Position numbers and translations under genes: made by a program
Assembly: GCF_003590715.1 (NCBI RefSeq)
Contig: NZ_QQVY01000018.1
Span: 1 to 38,951 of the forward strand
From: Paracoccus sp. JM45
GTDB taxonomy: Bacteria > Pseudomonadota > Alphaproteobacteria > Rhodobacterales > Rhodobacteraceae
Reading direction: 5' to 3'
DNA length: 38,951 bases
The notes under the pieces: generated by a model
Told to the model about the DNA's origin: nothing
What the model saw: only the letters and a program-made list of their open reading frames with translations
The model's database searches: none
In this document: positions 35,793 to 38,951 of the stretch, piece by piece
How positions within the stretch are numbered: position 1 is the stretch's first letter
Layout of the letters: every line of letters begins with the position of its first letter

Positions 35793-35850
35793 GACCGAGA
35801 TGGTCCGTTTCAGTCAATTAATGCGGCCCCGGAACATGTCCGGGGCCGCA
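35793..35850 (-). other. 12-bp hairpin between rplW and rplB
   Basis: TGCGGCCCCGGA (35822-35833) pairs perfectly with TCCGGGGCCGCA (35839-35850) around ACATG. A second small stem, GGACC/GGTCC, lies at 35793-35807 on the rplB side. The large stem lacks a T-run on the minus strand. It is the strongest non-terminator hairpin in the cluster. Confidence 0.6.
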
Positions 35851-35866
35851 GAATCGTGCCCTACTA

Positions 35867-36163
35867 TCAGAGTCCCGTCGAGACGTCGATAGTGTTCCCT
35901 GCTTCCAGGGTCACATAGGCTTTCTTGACGTCGTTCCGACGGCCCAACTGGCCCTTGAAACGCTTGGTCTTGCCTTTGGTGATGGTGGTGTTGACCGCCT
36001 TCACCTTGACGCCGAACAAAGCTTCGACGGCCTGCTTGATCTGCGGCTTGGTCGAATCTTTGGTCACCTGGAACACGACGCCGTTGTTTTCGGCAGTCAT
36101 GGTCGCTTTTTCGGTGATGATCGGCTTGACGATCACGTCGTAATGTTCGGCTTTCGCGCTCAT
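35867..36163 (-). CDS. rplW: 50S ribosomal protein L23
   Basis: A 98-residue protein at the tunnel exit that docks trigger factor and SRP. It shows [20 protein letters not shown], then [20 protein letters not shown] and the basic loop [20 protein letters not shown]. Its ATG overlaps the rplD stop (ATGA). It is followed by a 96-bp structured gap. Confidence 0.97.
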   Translation of the reverse strand: MSAKAEHYDVIVKPIITEKATMTAENNGVVFQVTKDSTKPQIKQAVEALFGVKVKAVNTTITKGKTKRFKGQLGRRNDVKKAYVTLEAGNTIDVSTGL

Positions 36164-36780
36164 TTCAGACGAGCCTCCAGAGCTTCGACACCAGCGCGCG
36201 TGATCACCAGCGTGTCACGCTTGAGGATGTCATACACGTTGGCACCCATCGAAGGCAGGATATCCACGCCTTCGAGGTTGCGTGCGGCGCGGGCGAAGTT
36301 TTCGTTCACTTCGGCTCCGTCGATCACCAGAACACGCTTCCAACCATTTTCCTTAACAGCTTTTGCGACTGCCGAGGTTTTGGCGTTGTCGAGGTTCAGA
36401 TCCTCGATGATCACCAGTTCACCAGCGGTTGCTTTTGCCGAAAGGGCATGACGCAGACCCAGGGCCCGCACCTTCTTGGGCAGATCAAAAGCGTGCGACC
36501 GCGGGGTCGGACCCTTATAGATACCACCGTGACGGAAGATCGGCGCATTGCGCGAACCGTGACGTGCACCACCGGTGCCCTTCTGGCGGTAGATCTTCTT
36601 GGTCGAGTAGCTGACGTCGGAACGGCCCAGCACCGAGTGGGTGCCTGCCTGTGCCTTCGCACGCTGCCAGCGGACAACACGCTGCAGGAGGTCGCCACGT
36701 GGCACCAACCCGAAGATATCGTCTGCCAGCTCGATCGATCCGGCTTTGCCGGCGTCCAGCTTGATCACATCGAGTTTCAT
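36160..36780 (-). CDS. rplD: 50S ribosomal protein L4
   Basis: A 206-residue tunnel protein that, in E. coli, also represses its own S10 operon. It has the loop [20 protein letters not shown] with [19 protein letters not shown], then [20 protein letters not shown]. The ATG at 36780 overlaps the rplC stop by one base; a GTG immediately upstream is an alternative. Overlaps on both sides indicate coupling of rplC, rplD and rplW. Confidence 0.97.
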   Translation of the reverse strand: MKLDVIKLDAGKAGSIELADDIFGLVPRGDLLQRVVRWQRAKAQAGTHSVLGRSDVSYSTKKIYRQKGTGGARHGSRNAPIFRHGGIYKGPTPRSHAFDLPKKVRALGLRHALSAKATAGELVIIEDLNLDNAKTSAVAKAVKENGWKRVLVIDGAEVNENFARAARNLEGVDILPSMGANVYDILKRDTLVITRAGVEALEARLK

Positions 36781-37634
36781 CACTTGTCTCCTTCCGGCGC
36801 GGCTTCGCCGTTGTCGGACTCGGTCGATGCCTCGGCTTCCTTCAGCGCAGCTTCCTGTTCGGCGGCTGCAGCTTCTTCAGCGGCGATGCGGGCGGCTTCT
36901 GCTTCGGCTGCAGCTGCGTTAGCTGCCTCGTCTGCAAGACGCTTCGCTTCTTCAGCTGCTGATTTCAGCGCGGCGGGATAGATCACGTTCTCGGGCGTGG
37001 CTTTCTTGACCGCGTCCTTGATCGTCACCCAACCACCTTTGGAACCGGGAACCGAACCTTTGACCATGATCAGGCCACGATCGGCATCGGTACGGACAAC
37101 CTGCAGGTTCTGCGTGGTGACGCGAACCGCACCAAGATGACCGGCCATCTTCTTACCTTTGAAGACTTTGCCAGGATCCTGACACTGACCGGTCGAACCA
37201 TGCGAACGGTGGCTGACCGAGACGCCGTGCGTCGCGCGAAGGCCGCCGAAGTTGTGACGCTTCATCGCGCCCGCAAAGCCTTTACCGATCGAGATACCGG
37301 CGATGTCCACGAACTGACCTGCGAAATAGTGGTCAGCAGTGATTTCTTCACCGACGTTGATCAGGTTTTCTTCGGCAACGCGGAATTCCGCGATCTTGCG
37401 CTTGGGCGCAACCGAAGCTTTTGCAAAGTGACCGCGCATGGCAGCGGTGGTCCGCTTGACCTTGGCAGTGCCTGCACCCAGCTGCACAGCCGTATAGCCG
37501 TCGCGGTCAGCCGTACGCTGCGCGACAACCTGAAGGCCGTCCATCTGAAGAACAGTGACGGGAACCTGACGGCCGTCCTCAAGGAACAGACGCGTCATGC
37601 CCAGTTTCTTGGCGATAACACCAGTACGCAACAT
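36780..37634 (-). CDS. rplC: 50S ribosomal protein L3 with Ala/Glu-rich C-terminal extension
   Basis: A 284-residue early assembly protein near the peptidyl-transferase centre. The L3 core (about 1-212) has [20 protein letters not shown], the [19 protein letters not shown] loop and [20 protein letters not shown] with HLG. E. coli L3 ends near residue 209. Here an additional about 70 residues follow ([20 protein letters not shown] and onward), rich in Ala and Glu and predicted to be helical, ending in [13 protein letters not shown]. The extension is acidic, unlike the core. The start has GGAGG upstream. Confidence 0.97.
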   Translation of the reverse strand: MLRTGVIAKKLGMTRLFLEDGRQVPVTVLQMDGLQVVAQRTADRDGYTAVQLGAGTAKVKRTTAAMRGHFAKASVAPKRKIAEFRVAEENLINVGEEITADHYFAGQFVDIAGISIGKGFAGAMKRHNFGGLRATHGVSVSHRSHGSTGQCQDPGKVFKGKKMAGHLGAVRVTTQNLQVVRTDADRGLIMVKGSVPGSKGGWVTIKDAVKKATPENVIYPAALKSAAEEAKRLADEAANAAAAEAEAARIAAEEAAAAEQEAALKEAEASTESDNGEAAPEGDK

Positions 37635-37645
37635 GTCTTGCCTCC

Positions 37646-37954
37646 TCAGACTTTGATCTCGACATCCACGCCAGCGGCGAGGTCGAGCTTCATGAGGGCG
37701 TCAACGGTCTGCGGGGTCGGATCAACGATGTCCAACAGACGCTTGTGCGTGCGGATTTCCCACTGGTCGCGCGACTTCTTGTCGATGTGCGGACCACGGA
37801 GAACCGTAAATTTTTCGATTTTGTTCGGCAGCGGAATGGGACCGCGGACGGTTGCGCCGGTGCGCTTGGCCGTATTGACGATCTCTTGCGTGCTGGCATC
37901 CAACACACGATAGTCAAAGGCTTTCAGCCGGATCCGGATATTCTGGCTTGGCAT
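37646..37954 (-). CDS. rpsJ: 30S ribosomal protein S10 (NusE)
   Basis: A 102-residue protein of the 30S head that also joins NusB in antitermination. It reads [20 protein letters not shown], then [20 protein letters not shown] and [20 protein letters not shown]. The ATG at 37954 has AAGGGAAG upstream; an in-frame extension to 38017 is unlike S10. It begins the S10 group, after a 272-bp gap from tuf that holds a terminator, a candidate promoter and a second hairpin. Confidence 0.98.
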   Translation of the reverse strand: MPSQNIRIRLKAFDYRVLDASTQEIVNTAKRTGATVRGPIPLPNKIEKFTVLRGPHIDKKSRDQWEIRTHKRLLDIVDPTPQTVDALMKLDLAAGVDVEIKV

Positions 37955-38030
37955 TGCACTTCCCTTGATGGGGAGTTCCAGTCGAGAGGCTGACATCGCA
38001 CCGCGCGGCGCCAGCATCGGACCGTATGAA

Positions 38031-38059
38031 AAAGTAGAGGCCGCCCTTCAAAGGCGGCC
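38031..38059 (-). promoter_or_regulatory. Terminator-like hairpin in the rpsJ leader
   Basis: GGCCGCC (38039-38045) and GGCGGCC (38053-38059) form a 7-bp stem; on the minus strand CTCTACTTTTT follows. It lies between the candidate promoter and rpsJ, about 80 bp before the start, where E. coli has the L4-dependent attenuator of the S10 operon. The regulatory role is inferred. Confidence 0.55.
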
Positions 38060-38114
38060 CTACGGGCAGCAGACGATTCGCTTCGGAAAGCGACAGTCTC
38101 GACTGCGATGCCGC

Positions 38115-38143
38115 CATCTGCCTGAAATATGCGTTTGGGTCAA
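38115..38143 (-). promoter_or_regulatory. Candidate S10-group promoter
   Basis: On the minus strand TTGACC (38143-38138) and CAGATG (38120-38115) are separated by 17 bp, downstream of the tuf terminator. The -35 box is strong and the -10 weak, as is common for growth-regulated alphaproteobacterial promoters. Confidence 0.4.
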
Positions 38144-38176
38144 GGGGGCTTGGGCGGATTGCGCCTTTATCCATTG

Positions 38177-38204
38177 AAAAAGGCCGCCCCGAAGGACGGC
38201 CTTT
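38177..38204 (-). terminator. Intrinsic terminator after tuf
   Basis: AAAGGCCG (38179-38186) pairs with CGGCCTTT (38197-38204), and the minus strand continues as TTTTTCAA. It begins 23 bp past the tuf stop and separates tuf from the S10 group. Confidence 0.88.
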
Positions 38205-38226
38205 CCCTGCCTTGACCCCGAAAGGA

Positions 38227-38951
38227 TCAGGCGATGATTTTGGAGACGACGCCTGCACCGACGGTGCGGCCGCCTTCGCGGATGGCAAAGCGCAGTTTGT
38301 CTTCCATTGCGATCGGCGCGATCAGTTCGACTTCGAACTTCAGGTTGTCGCCGGGCATGACCATTTCCGTACCTTCCGGCAGGGTCACCGTCCCGGTCAC
38401 GTCGGTCGTGCGGAAGTAGAACTGCGGACGGTAGTTGGCGAAGAACGGCGTGTGACGGCCACCCTCTTCCTTGGTCAGGATATAGGCTTCGGCTTCGAAC
38501 TTGGTGTGCGGCGTGACCGACTTCGGCTTGACCAGAACCTGGCCACGCTCGACGCCTTCACGGTCGATACCGCGCAGCAGAACACCCACGTTGTCGCCAG
38601 CTTCACCACGATCCAGCAGTTTGCGGAACATTTCCACGCCCGTGCAGGTCGTTTTTTTGGTGTCGCGGATACCCACGATTTCCAGTTCGTCGCCGACGTT
38701 GACAGCACCACGCTCGACGCGACCGGTCACAACCGTACCACGGCCCGAGATCGAGAACACGTCTTCGATCGGCAGCAGGAAGGGCTGGTCCACGGCGCGC
38801 TCGGGCGTCGGGATGTATTCGTCGACAGCAGCCAGCAGGGCGCGGATCGAGTTCTCACCGATTTCCTCGTCGCGACCTTCCATTGCAGCAAGAGCCGAGC
38901 CCTTGATGATCGGAATGTCGTCGCCCGGATAGTCATAGCTGGACAGCAGCT
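38227..38951 (-). CDS. tuf: Elongation factor Tu, C-terminal part (runs off right edge)
   Basis: GTPase that delivers aminoacyl-tRNA to the ribosome. About 241 C-terminal residues are visible, from the end of the G domain ([16 protein letters not shown]) through domain 2 ([25 protein letters not shown]) to domain 3 ([20 protein letters not shown]) and the end [19 protein letters not shown]. The nucleotide-binding motifs lie outside the window. It precedes rpsJ as in the str-S10 arrangement. A second tuf copy elsewhere is usual in this group. Confidence 0.98.
   Translation of the reverse strand, partial: LLSSYDYPGDDIPIIKGSALAAMEGRDEEIGENSIRALLAAVDEYIPTPERAVDQPFLLPIEDVFSISGRGTVVTGRVERGAVNVGDELEIVGIRDTKKTTCTGVEMFRKLLDRGEAGDNVGVLLRGIDREGVERGQVLVKPKSVTPHTKFEAEAYILTKEEGGRHTPFFANYRPQFYFRTTDVTGTVTLPEGTEMVMPGDNLKFEVELIAPIAMEDKLRFAIREGGRTVGAGVVSKIIA

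Noticed and set aside
29195..35821. Several plus-strand frames of 380-474 codons opposite ribosomal protein genes
   Set aside because: The opposite strand encodes unmistakable ribosomal proteins; these are shadow frames produced by strong codon bias.

Overview
The window comes from a Rhodobacterales (Roseobacter-like) alphaproteobacterium. The evidence is the rpmH-rnpA-yidD-ttcA-yidC-engB-argB gene order, an ATP12-type F1 assembly factor, a bzt/aap polar amino-acid ABC transporter, a LuxI/LuxR pair of roseobacter type, and an S10-spc-alpha ribosomal cluster with adk between secY and rpsM and without infA, rpmJ or rpsD. Genus cannot be assigned from the sequence alone.

Layout. (1) Positions 1-1804 are accessory DNA: the start of an IS3-family orfA at the left edge, abutting a C-terminally truncated tniQ gene. 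A transposon-like terminus lies about 10 bp beyond the 3' end of tRNA-Arg(ACG). This looks like a decayed Tn7/Tn402-type element parked at a tRNA. (2) 1986-3389 is an orphan membrane histidine kinase. (3) 3526-11141 on the plus strand is the envelope/translation housekeeping block: rpmH, rnpA, yidD, ttcA, an EAL phosphodiesterase, yidC, a MOSC protein, engB and argB, followed by a SixA-like phosphatase that ends at a terminator (11787-11817). (4) 11821-16494 on the minus strand is bztABCD, with mRNA hairpins between bztA and bztB. (5) 16667-20798 on the minus strand is a tight run: rarA, crcB, an RluC/D-type pseudouridine synthase, a HAD phosphatase and an ATP12 chaperone, with coupled starts. 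(6) 20853-22116 on the minus strand is a complete luxR-luxI quorum-sensing pair. (7) 22414-38951 on the minus strand is the ribosomal protein supercluster: tuf (partial), rpsJ through rplP, rpmC through rpmD, rplO, secY, adk, rpsM, rpsK, rpoA, rplQ.

The ribosomal cluster is not one uninterrupted operon. Intrinsic terminators follow tuf, rplP, rpmD and rplQ, so it is probably at least three transcription units. Nearly every wide gap also holds a perfect or near-perfect hairpin, which may set relative expression by attenuation or processing. Between rpmD and rplO sits an opposite-strand gene for a 205-residue predicted exported protein with six cysteines and a Gly/Ala-rich hydrophobic tail. It is the least explained gene in the window.

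The best leads are the secreted protein inside the ribosomal cluster, the series of intergenic hairpins, the terminator-like hairpin in the S10 leader, and the tniQ/tRNA-Arg transposon remnant. I saw no CRISPR array, no replication origin and no clear riboswitch.
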